From Pseudomonas viridiflava (GTDB lineage: Bacteria; Pseudomonadota; Gammaproteobacteria; Pseudomonadales; Pseudomonadaceae), in NCBI RefSeq assembly GCF_900582625.1, contig NZ_UTIQ01000241.1, positions 310,001-374,000 of the forward strand: a stretch of DNA of 64,000 nt, in the 5' to 3' direction. This document shows positions 52,226 to 61,273 of the stretch, piece by piece. Below the pieces are notes generated by a model that was not told where the DNA came from, made no database searches, and saw only the letters and a list, made by a program, of their open reading frames with translations. Every line of letters starts with the position of its first letter. Position 1 is the first letter of the stretch. Made by a program: the position numbers and the translations under genes.

Positions 52226-53425
52226 ATGAACCTTGCCAACAAACCCCTCGCTGGGGTGAAAGTCGTCGAACTCGGCACGCTGATCGCCGGGCCGTTTGCC
52301 TCGCGCATCTGCGGCGAATTTGGTGCCGAGGTGGTGAAGGTGGAGTCGCCCGATGGCGGCGACCCGCTGCGCAAGTGGCGCAAGTTATATGAAGGCACCT
52401 CGCTGTGGTGGTTTGTGCAGGCGCGTAATAAACAGTCGCTGACGCTTAACCTCAAACACCCGGATGGCCGTGAGGTGCTTCGCAAGTTGTTGAGTGAAGC
52501 GGACATCCTGATCGAAAACTTCCGACCCGGCGTGCTGGAAAAACTCGGTTTCGGTTGGGACGTTTTGCACGCGCTGAATCCAAACCTGGTGATGGTGCGG
52601 CTGTCCGGCTTCGGCCAGACCGGCCCGATGAAAGACCAACCGGGGTTTGGCGCGGTGGGCGAGTCCATGGGCGGGCTGCGTTATATCACCGGCTTCGAAG
52701 ACCGCCCGCCGGTACGCACCGGCATTTCCATCGGCGACTCAATTGCTGCGCTGTGGGGCGTGATCGGCGCGTTGATGGCGCTGCGGCACCGCGAGGTCAA
52801 CGGCGGCAAAGGCCAAGTGGTGGACGTGGCGTTGTACGAGGCAATTTTCGCCATGATGGAAAGCATGGTGCCGGAGTTCGATGTGTTCGGCTTTATTCGC
52901 GAGCGCACCGGCAACATCATGCCGGGCATCACGCCCTCCTCCATCCACACCAGCGCCGACGGCAAACACATTCAGATCGGCGCCAACGGTGATGCGATTT
53001 TCAAACGCTTTATGCTCGCCATCGGCCGCGCCGACCTGGCGGACGATGCCTCGCTGGCCAGCAACGATGGCCGTGACCTGCGCCGGGATGAGTTGTACGG
53101 CGTGATCGACCGTTGGGTTGGCTCGTTGCCGCTGGAAGCGGTGTTGGCCGCGCTTAACGCCGCCGAGGTGCCGGCCAGCCGCATTTTCTCCGCAGAAGAC
53201 ATGTTCGCCGACCCGCAATACCTGGCCCGGGAAATGTTCCTCAGCGCCAAGCTGCCGGACGGCAAAGCCTTCAGTATGCCGGGCATCGTGCCCAAGCTGT
53301 CTGACACACCCGGCAGCGCCGAGTGGGTGGGGCCGCAATTGGGCGAGCATAACCACAGCGTGCTGGCGGGCTTGGGGTACAGCGCCGAGCAGATTGCCGC
53401 GTTGAAAAGCGCGGGCGCGATCTGA
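52226..53425 (+). CDS. CaiB/BaiF family (class III) CoA-transferase
   Basis: 399-residue cytoplasmic enzyme that moves CoA between carboxylic acids. LAGVKVVELGTLIAGPFASRICGEFGAEVVKVE at the N-terminus and ENFRPGVLEKLGFGWDVL are family marks; the catalytic Asp is in SIGDSIAALWG near residue 172. The ATG is 95 bp from the divergent yaeQ start. Substrates in this class include oxalate, succinate and carnitine; none can be chosen from context. Confidence 0.92.
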   Translation: MNLANKPLAGVKVVELGTLIAGPFASRICGEFGAEVVKVESPDGGDPLRKWRKLYEGTSLWWFVQARNKQSLTLNLKHPDGREVLRKLLSEADILIENFRPGVLEKLGFGWDVLHALNPNLVMVRLSGFGQTGPMKDQPGFGAVGESMGGLRYITGFEDRPPVRTGISIGDSIAALWGVIGALMALRHREVNGGKGQVVDVALYEAIFAMMESMVPEFDVFGFIRERTGNIMPGITPSSIHTSADGKHIQIGANGDAIFKRFMLAIGRADLADDASLASNDGRDLRRDELYGVIDRWVGSLPLEAVLAALNAAEVPASRIFSAEDMFADPQYLAREMFLSAKLPDGKAFSMPGIVPKLSDTPGSAEWVGPQLGEHNHSVLAGLGYSAEQIAALKSAGAI

Positions 53426-53451
53426 CCGCGTCAGTGCCAGCCGGCGCGTGG

Positions 53452-53475
53452 TTCGCGAGCAAGCTCGCTCCTACA
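53452..53475. repeat. REP variant (TTCGCGAGCAAGCTCGCTCC)
   Basis: A second REP sequence type, GCGAGCAAGCTCGCTCC plus TACA, different from the GCGGCTGAAGCCGC type in the rest of the window. It lies after the CoA-transferase. Confidence 0.8.
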
Positions 53476-53617
53476 AAATCTCGTACGTCTGTGCCATCTG
53501 GATAAGCGCTCTGGACTCCGCCAGGCGCGGCCTTTATCGTTCGCCGACTGAGTAAGGGCGCGTTAGACGCCGATACTTTCCACGCTGTACTCCTGGTACC
53601 CCCGGAGTGTTGTTTTG

Positions 53618-54487
53618 ATGCCTTCACTGCCCTTTTTCCAACGCTTGCTGGTGCTCGCGCTATGCGCCGTCGCTGCGCTCCCCGCGTGGGCGCAGGACAA
53701 GCCGCGTCTGATCTGGACGATGCGCGACATGCCGCCGTTCACCATTCTCGAAGGCCCGCTCAAAGGCCAGGGCATCGCCGACCGCATGATGAAACGGCTT
53801 ATCGCCGACTTGCCCCAGTACGAGCACGTATTCAGCCTGGCCAACCGCGCCCGCGCGATGCAGATACTCAACAGCGGCGTGCTGACCTGCGATTCCGGTT
53901 TGCTCTGGAGCAAAGAGCGCGAGCAGGTGATGCATTTCTCGATTCCGACCTTGGGCATCCTCACCAACGGCATTGTGGTGCGCAAAAGCGATGAGCCAGA
54001 ACTGGCCGCTTTTATCCAAGGCGGTGCGTTCGACCTCGAAGCGTTTCTGGCCGACGGCCGCTACAACGTCGGCACGCTGGTGGAGCGCAGTTACGGCAAG
54101 GTGATCGACGCCGAACTGCAGCAGGCCAAACCAGAGCGAATTGTGGTGCACCACGGCATCGACGCTACGTTGAGCTTGCTGCGCATGCAGCAACACCGGC
54201 GCCTGACGGCGGTGCTCGGCTACTGGCCAGAAATGCGCTACCAGGGTGAGAACGCCGGCGTGCCGTTGGATGCGCTGAGCTTCTACCCGGTCAAGGGTGT
54301 GCCGGTGTATCAGCTGGCGTATGTCACCTGTTCGAAAACGCCGGAAGGCCTGGAGGCGATTAAAGCCATCAATGCGTCCGTGCGCCGGTTGCGTGAGGGC
54401 GAGGTGATTGAGCTGTACGCGCAGTGGCTGAATGGGGCGACGCGGGAGGCGTATTTGAAGGCGGCGAAGGGATTTTTTAAGGAGTGA
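53618..54487 (+). CDS. Periplasmic solute-binding protein, family 3-like (TIGR02285 type)
   Basis: 289 residues from ATG 53618 with GGAG upstream; a TTG one codon earlier is unlikely. Signal peptide ends near LPAWAQ. The mature part resembles the TIGR02285 extracellular binding group (IWTMRDMPPFTILEGPLKGQGIADRMMKRL, in part), distantly related to amino-acid-binding proteins. There is no permease or ATPase next to it, so it may be an orphan sensor or serve a transporter elsewhere. The ligand is unknown. Confidence 0.83.
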   Translation: MPSLPFFQRLLVLALCAVAALPAWAQDKPRLIWTMRDMPPFTILEGPLKGQGIADRMMKRLIADLPQYEHVFSLANRARAMQILNSGVLTCDSGLLWSKEREQVMHFSIPTLGILTNGIVVRKSDEPELAAFIQGGAFDLEAFLADGRYNVGTLVERSYGKVIDAELQQAKPERIVVHHGIDATLSLLRMQQHRRLTAVLGYWPEMRYQGENAGVPLDALSFYPVKGVPVYQLAYVTCSKTPEGLEAIKAINASVRRLREGEVIELYAQWLNGATREAYLKAAKGFFKE

Positions 54488-54503
54488 GCGTCTGGGGCTG
54501 AAA

Positions 54504-54599
54504 ACCCTCTCCCCCGGCCCCTCTCCCGCAAGCGGGCAGAGGGGAGAAGAACGCGATCCGCCCCCTCTCCCGCTTGCGGGAGAGGGTTGGGGTGAGGGC
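54504..54599. repeat. CCCTCACCCCAACCCTCTCCC-type inverted repeat
   Basis: Same family as 24268-24384: facing CTCTCCCGCAAGCGG and CTCCCGCTTGCGGGAG blocks ending in TTGGGGTGAGGG. It lies between the solute-binding protein and the thrC terminator. Confidence 0.8.
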
Positions 54600-54627
54600 A
54601 GGGAGAAAACGAAAAAAAAACCGCCAG

Positions 54628-54665
54628 AAAAAAGGCCGGCACCACAGAAGTGGGCCGGCCTTTTT
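54628..54665 (-). terminator. Rho-independent terminator, thrC and convergent gene
   Basis: 11-bp interrupted stem (GGCCGGC, CCAC / GTGG, GCCGGCC; one bulged A) with A6 on one side and T5 on the other, so it works in both directions. It ends 15 bp from the thrC stop. Confidence 0.9.
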
Positions 54666-54680
54666 CGTTACCGCTCGCGC

Positions 54681-56090
54681 TTACAACGGCTTACCGCGAT
54701 TGCCGTGTTCGCTCACAAAGCTCTGCATGGCTTTGATGTCGTTCGGCAGCACGGTGCAGCGCTCGTCACGATCAAACAGATCTTGCAGATGCGGCGGCAA
54801 GATCGGGCCTTTGCCGACGCCGGCTTTTTCCACCGCTTCGGGGAATTTCACCGGGTGGGCGGTGCCCAGCACCACCATCGGCGTGCTCAGGCTACGGCGG
54901 CACTCGCGCGCGGCTTTCACGCCAATGGCGGTGTGCGGGTCGAGCAGCTCACCGCTTTCGACGTACACCTGGGCGATGGTTTCGCAGGTTTCTTCGTCGC
55001 TGACGGCCAGCGAGTCGAACAGCTTGCGCGCTTCGGTCCAGCGATCCTGGTCAACGCTGAAACCGCCGCCTTTCTTGAAGGTGGCCATCAGGTCGAAGAT
55101 CGCGGCGCCGTTGCGGCCGTGCAGGTCGAACAGCAGGCGTTCGAAGTTCGACGACACCATGATGTCCATCGACGGCGACAGCGTGGGGTGCAGCGTGTCT
55201 TTCACATACTGATTGCCGCTCATGAAGCGGTGCAGGATGTCGTTGCGGTTGGTGGCGACGATCAGCTGGCTGATCGGCAAGCCCATGTTGCGCGCCAGGT
55301 AGCCGGCGAAAATGTCGCCGAAGTTGCCGGTCGGCACCGAGAAGGCCACCGAACGTGCCGGACCACCCAACTGCAAGGCGGCGTGAAAGTAGTAAACGAT
55401 CTGGGCCATGATCCGCGCCCAGTTGATCGAGTTCACCGCCACCAGACGCGTGCCTTTGAGGAAGCTCTGGTCGGCGAAGCTGTCTTTGACCATTTCCTGG
55501 CAGTCGTCGAAGTTACCTTCCACGGCGATGTTGTGAATGTTGTCGCCAAGGATGGTGGTCATCTGCCGACGCTGCACTTCCGAGACGCGGTTGTGCGGGT
55601 GCAGGATGAAGATGTCGACGTTCTCGCACGCCTTGCAGCCTTCGATGGCGGCCGAACCGGTATCGCCGGAGGTGGCGCCGATGATCACCACGCGCTCGTT
55701 GCGCTTGGCCAACACGTAGTCGAGCAGGCGGCCAAGCAGTTGCAGGGCGAAATCTTTGAACGCCAGGGTCGGGCCGTGGAACAGTTCCAGCACCCACTCG
55801 TTGCCGTTCAGCTGACGCAGCGGGGCGATGGCGTTATGGGCGAACACGCCATAGGTTTCTTCGAGAATCTTTTTGAAGTCGGCATCCGGAATGCTGCCGG
55901 TCACGAACGGGCGCATCACGCGGAATGCCAGCTCGTGGTACGGCAGGCCGGCCCACGAGGCGATTTCTTCCTGGGTGAAACGCGGCAGGTTTTCCGGCAC
56001 GTAGAGACCGCCGTCGCTGGCCAGGCCAGTGAGCAGCACGTCTTCGAAATTCAGCGCAGGCGCTTGGCCGCGGGTACTGATGTAACGCAT
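54681..56090 (-). CDS. thrC: Threonine synthase
   Basis: Last step of threonine biosynthesis: O-phosphohomoserine to threonine with PLP. 469 residues. The PLP lysine lies in HGPTLAFKDFALQLLG, and the phosphate-binding region GATSGDTGSAAI is near residue 155. The N-terminus RYISTRGQAPALNFEDVLLTGLASDGGLYVP is typical. ATG 56090 follows the hom stop by 10 bp, so hom-thrC form one operon. Confidence 0.98.
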   Translation of the reverse strand: MRYISTRGQAPALNFEDVLLTGLASDGGLYVPENLPRFTQEEIASWAGLPYHELAFRVMRPFVTGSIPDADFKKILEETYGVFAHNAIAPLRQLNGNEWVLELFHGPTLAFKDFALQLLGRLLDYVLAKRNERVVIIGATSGDTGSAAIEGCKACENVDIFILHPHNRVSEVQRRQMTTILGDNIHNIAVEGNFDDCQEMVKDSFADQSFLKGTRLVAVNSINWARIMAQIVYYFHAALQLGGPARSVAFSVPTGNFGDIFAGYLARNMGLPISQLIVATNRNDILHRFMSGNQYVKDTLHPTLSPSMDIMVSSNFERLLFDLHGRNGAAIFDLMATFKKGGGFSVDQDRWTEARKLFDSLAVSDEETCETIAQVYVESGELLDPHTAIGVKAARECRRSLSTPMVVLGTAHPVKFPEAVEKAGVGKGPILPPHLQDLFDRDERCTVLPNDIKAMQSFVSEHGNRGKPL

Positions 56091-56100
56091 GGAGAAATCC

Positions 56101-57405
56101 TCAGCTCAGTTGCTCAACGCGGATACGCACAACGCTGCCAACCACATCGCTCAGGGCCTCGAGGGCGGCGATTGCGTCGTTCATGCGTTGTTCCACTACG
56201 CGGTGAGTGACCAGAATCATGGGCACCAGGCCGTCTTGTTCTTCGACTTCCTGCTGCATGATCGATTCGATATTGATGCCGCGCTCCGACAGGATGGTCG
56301 CCACCTGGGCAAGCACGCCGGGGTGATCTTTGGCCTGAATGCGCAGGTAGTAAGCGCTCTCGCAGGCCTCGATCGGCAGAATCGGGTGGGTGGACAGCGC
56401 GTCCGGCTGGAAGGCCAGGTGCGGCACGCGGTTTTCCGGGTCGGTGGTCAGGGCGCGAACCACGTCGACCAGATCGGCGATCACCGACGATGCGGTGGGC
56501 TCCATGCCGGCGCCGGCGCCGTAGAACAACGTGCTGCCAGCGGCGTCGCCATTGACCATGACGGCGTTCATCACGCCATTGACGTTGGCGATCAGGCGGT
56601 CGGCAGGAATCAGCGTCGGGTGCACGCGCAGCTCGATGCCAGCGGACGTGCTGCGGGCCACGCCCAGGTGCTTGATGCGATAGCCCAGCGCTTCGGCGTA
56701 GTTGACGTCAGCGGTGGTCAGTTTGGTGATGCCTTCGGTGTAGGCCTTGTCGAATTGCAGCGGAATACCAAAGGCGATGGAGGCCAAAATGGTCAGCTTG
56801 TGGGCAGCGTCGATGCCTTCAACGTCAAAGGTTGGGTCGGCTTCGGCATAACCCAGCGCCTGGGCTTCGGCCAGCACGTCGGGGAAGGTGCGGCCCTTTT
56901 CACGCATTTCGCTGAGGATGAAGTTGCCGGTGCCGTTGATGATGCCGGCCAGCCAGTTGATACGGTTGGCAGACAGGCCTTCGCGGATGGCCTTGATCAC
57001 GGGAATACCGCCGGCCACGGCAGCTTCGAACGCGACAATCACGCCTTTTTCGCGCGCTTTGGCGAAAATTTCGTTGCCGTGCACGGCGATCAGCGCCTTG
57101 TTGGCAGTGACCACGTGCTTGCCGTTTTCGATGGCTTTGAGCACCAGTTCATGGGCGACGGTGTAGCCGCCGATGAGCTCGATGACGATGTCGATTTCAG
57201 GGTTGGTGGCCACCGCGAACACGTCGTTGGTGGTGGCAATACCGGTAATGTCGCACTGAGGGTTCTGCGAGCGCAGCGCAATTTGCGCCACTTCGATGTC
57301 GCGCCCTGCGCGCCGGGCAATTTCCTCGGCGTTGCGCTTGAGCACATTGAACGTACCGCCACCGACGGTACCCAGCCCACAGATGCCTACTTTGACCGGT
57401 TTCAC
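56101..57405 (-). CDS. hom: Homoserine dehydrogenase
   Basis: Reduces aspartate semialdehyde to homoserine with NAD(P)H, branch point for threonine and methionine. 434 residues: Rossmann start VGICGLGTVGGGT, catalytic domain with GIINGTGNFILSEM and ADPTFDVEGIDAAHKLTIL, and a C-terminal ACT domain from about residue 350 (LRIQAKDHPGVLAQVATIL) for threonine feedback. It starts with GTG 57405, with GGGGAG nine bases upstream. Directly upstream of thrC. Confidence 0.98.
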   Translation of the reverse strand: MKPVKVGICGLGTVGGGTFNVLKRNAEEIARRAGRDIEVAQIALRSQNPQCDITGIATTNDVFAVATNPEIDIVIELIGGYTVAHELVLKAIENGKHVVTANKALIAVHGNEIFAKAREKGVIVAFEAAVAGGIPVIKAIREGLSANRINWLAGIINGTGNFILSEMREKGRTFPDVLAEAQALGYAEADPTFDVEGIDAAHKLTILASIAFGIPLQFDKAYTEGITKLTTADVNYAEALGYRIKHLGVARSTSAGIELRVHPTLIPADRLIANVNGVMNAVMVNGDAAGSTLFYGAGAGMEPTASSVIADLVDVVRALTTDPENRVPHLAFQPDALSTHPILPIEACESAYYLRIQAKDHPGVLAQVATILSERGINIESIMQQEVEEQDGLVPMILVTHRVVEQRMNDAIAALEALSDVVGSVVRIRVEQLS

Positions 57406-57434
57406 CCTGAACTCCCCAGAACTTACTGCGTGAA

Positions 57435-57457
57435 ACGGCCCGGTATTAGCGGGCCGT
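57435..57457. terminator. Inverted repeat between dsbC and hom
   Basis: ACGGCCCG / CGGGCCGT with a 7-base loop, in the 138-bp gap between dsbC and hom. It could end dsbC transcription or sit in the hom leader; the T tract is weak. Confidence 0.4.
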
Positions 57458-57543
57458 AAAGATAAAAGAGCCGCACCTTACGAAGCGGCCCGGGTTTAGT
57501 CAATCAAGCTACGAGTGCCGCGTGGCAACGAGCGCAGCGGTTT

Positions 57544-58272
57544 TCACTTGGCCTTCAAAGCCAGAGCGGCAACCTGCGGCGCCGGCTGGTAACCAGGAAT
57601 CAGCTTGCCGTCTGCCAGCACGATGGCCGGCGTGCCGTTCACGCCGATGGACTGGCCGAGGGCGAACTGTTTGTGCACCGGGTTTTCGCACTTGGTCGCT
57701 TTGATGTCCTTGCCGTCGACCATCTGGTCCATGGCCTTTTTGCGATCAGTCGAACACCACACGGCCTGCAGCTGTTGATCACCTTCCGAACCCGGGCCCT
57801 GACGTGGGAAAGCCAGGTAACGCACTTCCACACCGCGACGGTTCAGCTCGGCGATTTCGCCGTGCAGTTTGTGGCAGTACGGGCAGGTGGTGTCGGTGAA
57901 AACCGTGATGTGGGTTTTGGCTTCGCCAACGGCCGGGTAGATGACCATTTCGGCTTTGGGGATGGCATTGATGGTTTTGGCGATGCCTTCGCTTTCGGCT
58001 TTCTCGGTCAGGTTGACGGGCTTTCCGTCGTTGACTTCGAACAGGTAGCCCTGCATCACGTATTTGCCGTCGGCGCTGGCGTACAACACGCGGCCGCCTT
58101 GCATGCGCACTTCATACAGCCCATTGAGCGGGCTGGCGGCGATGCTTTCGATGGGAACATCCATTTGCAGGTTTTCGAGGGTTTTGCGGATGGCCTGGTT
58201 GGCATCATCGGCCCACGCAACGCAGCTGCTCACGGCGATAAGGGCAGCAGCAATAATTCGGGTGACGCGCAT
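57544..58272 (-). CDS. dsbC: Thiol:disulfide isomerase DsbC
   Basis: Periplasmic homodimer that reshuffles wrong disulfides. 242 residues with a Sec signal (cleavage near CVAWA-DD). The N-terminal dimerisation domain spans about 22-85; the thioredoxin domain carries the active site CPYC at 130-133 and cis-Pro in VNGTPAIV. AGGAG lies before ATG 58272. xerD is upstream on the same strand (110 bp). Confidence 0.96.
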   Translation of the reverse strand: MRVTRIIAAALIAVSSCVAWADDANQAIRKTLENLQMDVPIESIAASPLNGLYEVRMQGGRVLYASADGKYVMQGYLFEVNDGKPVNLTEKAESEGIAKTINAIPKAEMVIYPAVGEAKTHITVFTDTTCPYCHKLHGEIAELNRRGVEVRYLAFPRQGPGSEGDQQLQAVWCSTDRKKAMDQMVDGKDIKATKCENPVHKQFALGQSIGVNGTPAIVLADGKLIPGYQPAPQVAALALKAK

Positions 58273-58382
58273 TGGATACTCCTGGAAAACGCGGCGAAAC
58301 AGCGAGGGCGAAGCCTACCATACAAGCCCGGCAAAGGCCGACCGCAGCGGGTCGGAAGGTGCAACCGCCTGTGAATGACTGC

Positions 58383-59279
58383 TCAGCCGCGCGGGTGGTG
58401 GCGAGCGTGCAATTCCTGCAAGCGGGCACGGGCGATGTGGGTGTAGATCTGCGTGGTCGACAGGTCGCTATGGCCCAGCAACATCTGCACCACACGAAGA
58501 TCGGCGCCATGGTTGAGCAAGTGGGTGGCGAAGGCGTGACGCAAGGTGTGCGGCGACAGCGCCTTGCCGATACCGGCGACCTTGGCGTGGTGCTTGATGC
58601 GGTACCAGAAGGTTTGGCGAGTCATCTGCTCGCCGCGATTACTGGGGAACAGCACGTCGCTGGGCCGCCCTTCGAGCAGTTGCGGCCGGGCTTCGCGCAC
58701 GTAGCGCTCGATCCACACAATCGCCTCTTCACCCAGCGGCACCAGGCGCTCTTTGCTGCCTTTGCCGAATACCCGCAAAACGCCTTGGCGCAGGTTCACT
58801 TGCTCCAGCGTCAGGCTGATCAACTCGGTCACCCGCAGGCCGCAGGCGTACAGCACTTCGAGCATCGCGCGGTCGCGCAGGCCAATGGGGTCGGTGGTTT
58901 CCGGGGCGGCCAGCAGTGCGTCGACGTCGGCCTCAGACAAACTTTTAGGCAGCGGGCGGCCCAACTGCGGCATGTCGACTTGCAAGGTGGGATCGACGGC
59001 AATCAGATTTTCGCGCAGCAAGTACCGGTAGAACCCACGCACAGCGGAGAGAAACCGCGCGGTCGAACGTGCCACATATTCCTGCTCCAGGCGCCAGGCC
59101 AAGTGGTCGAGCAGCACGTCGCGGCCGATGTCCGGCAGGTTCAAACCGCGTTCCTGCAACCAGCCGTTGAAATGGGCGAGGTCGCTGCGATAGGCCGAAC
59201 GGGAATGTTCGGACAGGCCTTTTTCCATCCACAGCGCATCGAGAAATTGGTCGATAAGAGGGTGATCGAACGCCGGCAT
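58383..59279 (-). CDS. xerD: Tyrosine recombinase XerD
   Basis: Works with XerC at dif to resolve chromosome dimers. 298 residues. The N-terminal SAM-like core-binding domain covers about 5-90 and the catalytic domain follows. Catalytic residues visible are Arg149 (YACGLRVTE), Lys in GKGSKERLVP, His-x-x-Arg in SPHTLRHAFATH, His in LLGHSDLSTTQ and the Tyr nucleophile in IYTHIA. ATG 59279. It is a housekeeping recombinase rather than an integrase: no att site or phage gene is near. Confidence 0.97.
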   Translation of the reverse strand: MPAFDHPLIDQFLDALWMEKGLSEHSRSAYRSDLAHFNGWLQERGLNLPDIGRDVLLDHLAWRLEQEYVARSTARFLSAVRGFYRYLLRENLIAVDPTLQVDMPQLGRPLPKSLSEADVDALLAAPETTDPIGLRDRAMLEVLYACGLRVTELISLTLEQVNLRQGVLRVFGKGSKERLVPLGEEAIVWIERYVREARPQLLEGRPSDVLFPSNRGEQMTRQTFWYRIKHHAKVAGIGKALSPHTLRHAFATHLLNHGADLRVVQMLLGHSDLSTTQIYTHIARARLQELHARHHPRG

Positions 59280-59363
59280 AAATAGTCTGTATGTGCCCAG
59301 AGAGAGCGCGCTAGTCTTTCACAGCCGCGCCTCGCGTCACAGGCTCAACGCCAAGGAAACTCC

Positions 59364-61163
59364 ATGACTGAACAACATATTCTGCTGGCCCTCGGTGGCA
59401 TCGGCGCCGCCGCCCTGCTCTGCCAGTGGCTGGCATGGCGCCTGCGGTTGCCGGCCATTCTGTTTCTGCTGCTGGCCGGCATCGGCGCCGGGCCGGTGTT
59501 GGGTTGGCTCGACCCACAGCTGTTGTTCGGCCCGGTGCTGATGCCGCTGGTATCGCTGTCGGTGTCGCTGATTCTGTTCGAGGGCAGCCTGACCCTGCGT
59601 TTCAGCGAGTGGAAAGAAATCGGCACGGTGGTGCGCCGCCTGGTGACTGTCGGCGCGCTGTCGACCTGGGCAGTGATCGCCGTCACCAGCCATTACCTGC
59701 TGGGTCTGGAATGGAACCTGGCGGTGCTGTTCGGCACGTTGACGCTGGTAACCGGCCCCACGGTGATCGTGCCGATGCTGCGTGTGGTGCGACCCAAAGC
59801 CTCTATTGCCAACATCCTGCGCTGGGAAGGCATCGTCATCGACCCGATTGGCGCGCTACTCGCGGTGGTGGTGTTCAGCTACATCATCAGCAGCGACGGC
59901 AACGGCATTCTCAGCGGCTCGGGGACGTTCGCCGGTGTGATAGCCAGCGGGCTGGTGTTCGGGCTGGCCGGCGGCTGGCTGTTCGGGCAGGTACTGCGTC
60001 GGCACTGGCTGCCGGAATACCTGCAGAACTTCGCCTCGTTGGCGGCGGTACTCGGTGTGTTTATTGCGGCTAACCAAGTGATGCATGAGTCCGGGCTGTT
60101 GGCGGTCACGGTGATGGGCGTGCTGTTGGCAAACATGAAGGGCGTGGACGTTAAAGAGATCCTGCACTTCAAAGAAAACCTCAGCGTGCTGCTGATTTCC
60201 GGTCTGTTTATTTTGCTGGCTGCGCGCCTGGACTTGCGGGCGCTGATCGCCTTCGGCCCTGCGGTGATTGTGTTGCTGCTGGTGATTCAATTCATCGCCC
60301 GCCCGCTGAACGTGGCGATTTCCACGTTCCGCTCGAACCTTGACTGGCGTGAACGCGCGCTGCTGGCCTGGATCGCACCACGCGGGATTGTGGCGGCGGC
60401 GGTGTCGGCGATTTTTGCCATTCGCCTGGGCGAGGCAGGGCATCAGGGCGCTGAACTGCTGGTGCCGCTGACGTTCGCGGTGATCATCGGCACGGTGGTT
60501 TTGCAGAGCGCCACCTCGCGGCCATTGGCTCGCCTATTGAAAGTGGCCGAGCCCGCGCCCAATGGCTTTTTGATCGTGGGCGCCCATCCGCCGGCACGCG
60601 CCATCGGCAAGGCGCTGCAACAGCTGGGCAGCCGCGTGCTGCTGGCGGACTCCAGTTGGGAAAACGTCAGCGCCGCGCGCATGGACAACCTGCCGACCTA
60701 CTTTGGCAACCCGGCTTCGCAACACGCTGAAGCGCACCTGGACCAGGTCGGTTTGGGCTTTCTATTGGCGCTCTCCCCGGCCGGCGAATTGAACACGCTG
60801 GCGTGCATGCGCTTTCGCCATGAGTTTCATCGGCGCAACTTGTACGCGCTGGCCAGCGGCCTGGAGAACAAACGCAGCGACAAGCACCGCGCCAGCGATG
60901 AGCACCGTGGCAATGTATTTGCCAGCGTTGATCTCACTTACGGCAAGCTCGCCAGCCGCCTGAACCAGGGCGCCCAGATGTACCAGACCACGCTCACCAG
61001 CGGCTTCACCTGGGCGGACTACCAAGCCCTGCACGGCGATCGCGCGTTGCTGCTGTTCGCGCGTGATAACCAGGGTCACGTGCACGTCGCCACCCCGGCG
61101 CAAAGCCTGCAACCGCAGCCGGGTTGGGTGCTGGTGGCCATGATCGACCCGCAGCCGGAATAG
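59364..61163 (+). CDS. Cation:proton antiporter (CPA1-type) with RCK-like C-terminus
   Basis: 599 residues. About a dozen membrane helices in the first 390 (LLLAGIGAGPVLGWL; transport-site EGIVIDPIGALLAVVVF near residues 155-171, the ND/DP-type centre). A cytoplasmic part follows with a TrkA-N/RCK-like segment from about 400 (GFLIVGAHPPARAIGKALQQLGSRVLLADSS, in parts) that may bind nucleotide. It exchanges Na+ or K+ for H+. It is divergent from xerD. Confidence 0.92.
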   Translation: MTEQHILLALGGIGAAALLCQWLAWRLRLPAILFLLLAGIGAGPVLGWLDPQLLFGPVLMPLVSLSVSLILFEGSLTLRFSEWKEIGTVVRRLVTVGALSTWAVIAVTSHYLLGLEWNLAVLFGTLTLVTGPTVIVPMLRVVRPKASIANILRWEGIVIDPIGALLAVVVFSYIISSDGNGILSGSGTFAGVIASGLVFGLAGGWLFGQVLRRHWLPEYLQNFASLAAVLGVFIAANQVMHESGLLAVTVMGVLLANMKGVDVKEILHFKENLSVLLISGLFILLAARLDLRALIAFGPAVIVLLLVIQFIARPLNVAISTFRSNLDWRERALLAWIAPRGIVAAAVSAIFAIRLGEAGHQGAELLVPLTFAVIIGTVVLQSATSRPLARLLKVAEPAPNGFLIVGAHPPARAIGKALQQLGSRVLLADSSWENVSAARMDNLPTYFGNPASQHAEAHLDQVGLGFLLALSPAGELNTLACMRFRHEFHRRNLYALASGLENKRSDKHRASDEHRGNVFASVDLTYGKLASRLNQGAQMYQTTLTSGFTWADYQALHGDRALLLFARDNQGHVHVATPAQSLQPQPGWVLVAMIDPQPE

Positions 61164-61273
61164 GCGTCCGACGGCTGGCGCGTAAATGCCTGAGTCACCC
61201 TATCTTTGGGTGGGTGACAGTCAGGGTTTGCGCGGCGATGATTTCATCACGCCACTACTGCACCGGACGTCCC

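Noticed and set aside
54705..57459. Two long plus-strand frames over thrC and hom
   Set aside because: Shadows of the well-defined threonine genes on the minus strand.
58383..59279. XerD as a phage or island integrase
   Set aside because: It is embedded in conserved housekeeping order with dsbC and hom, with no att repeats or phage genes.
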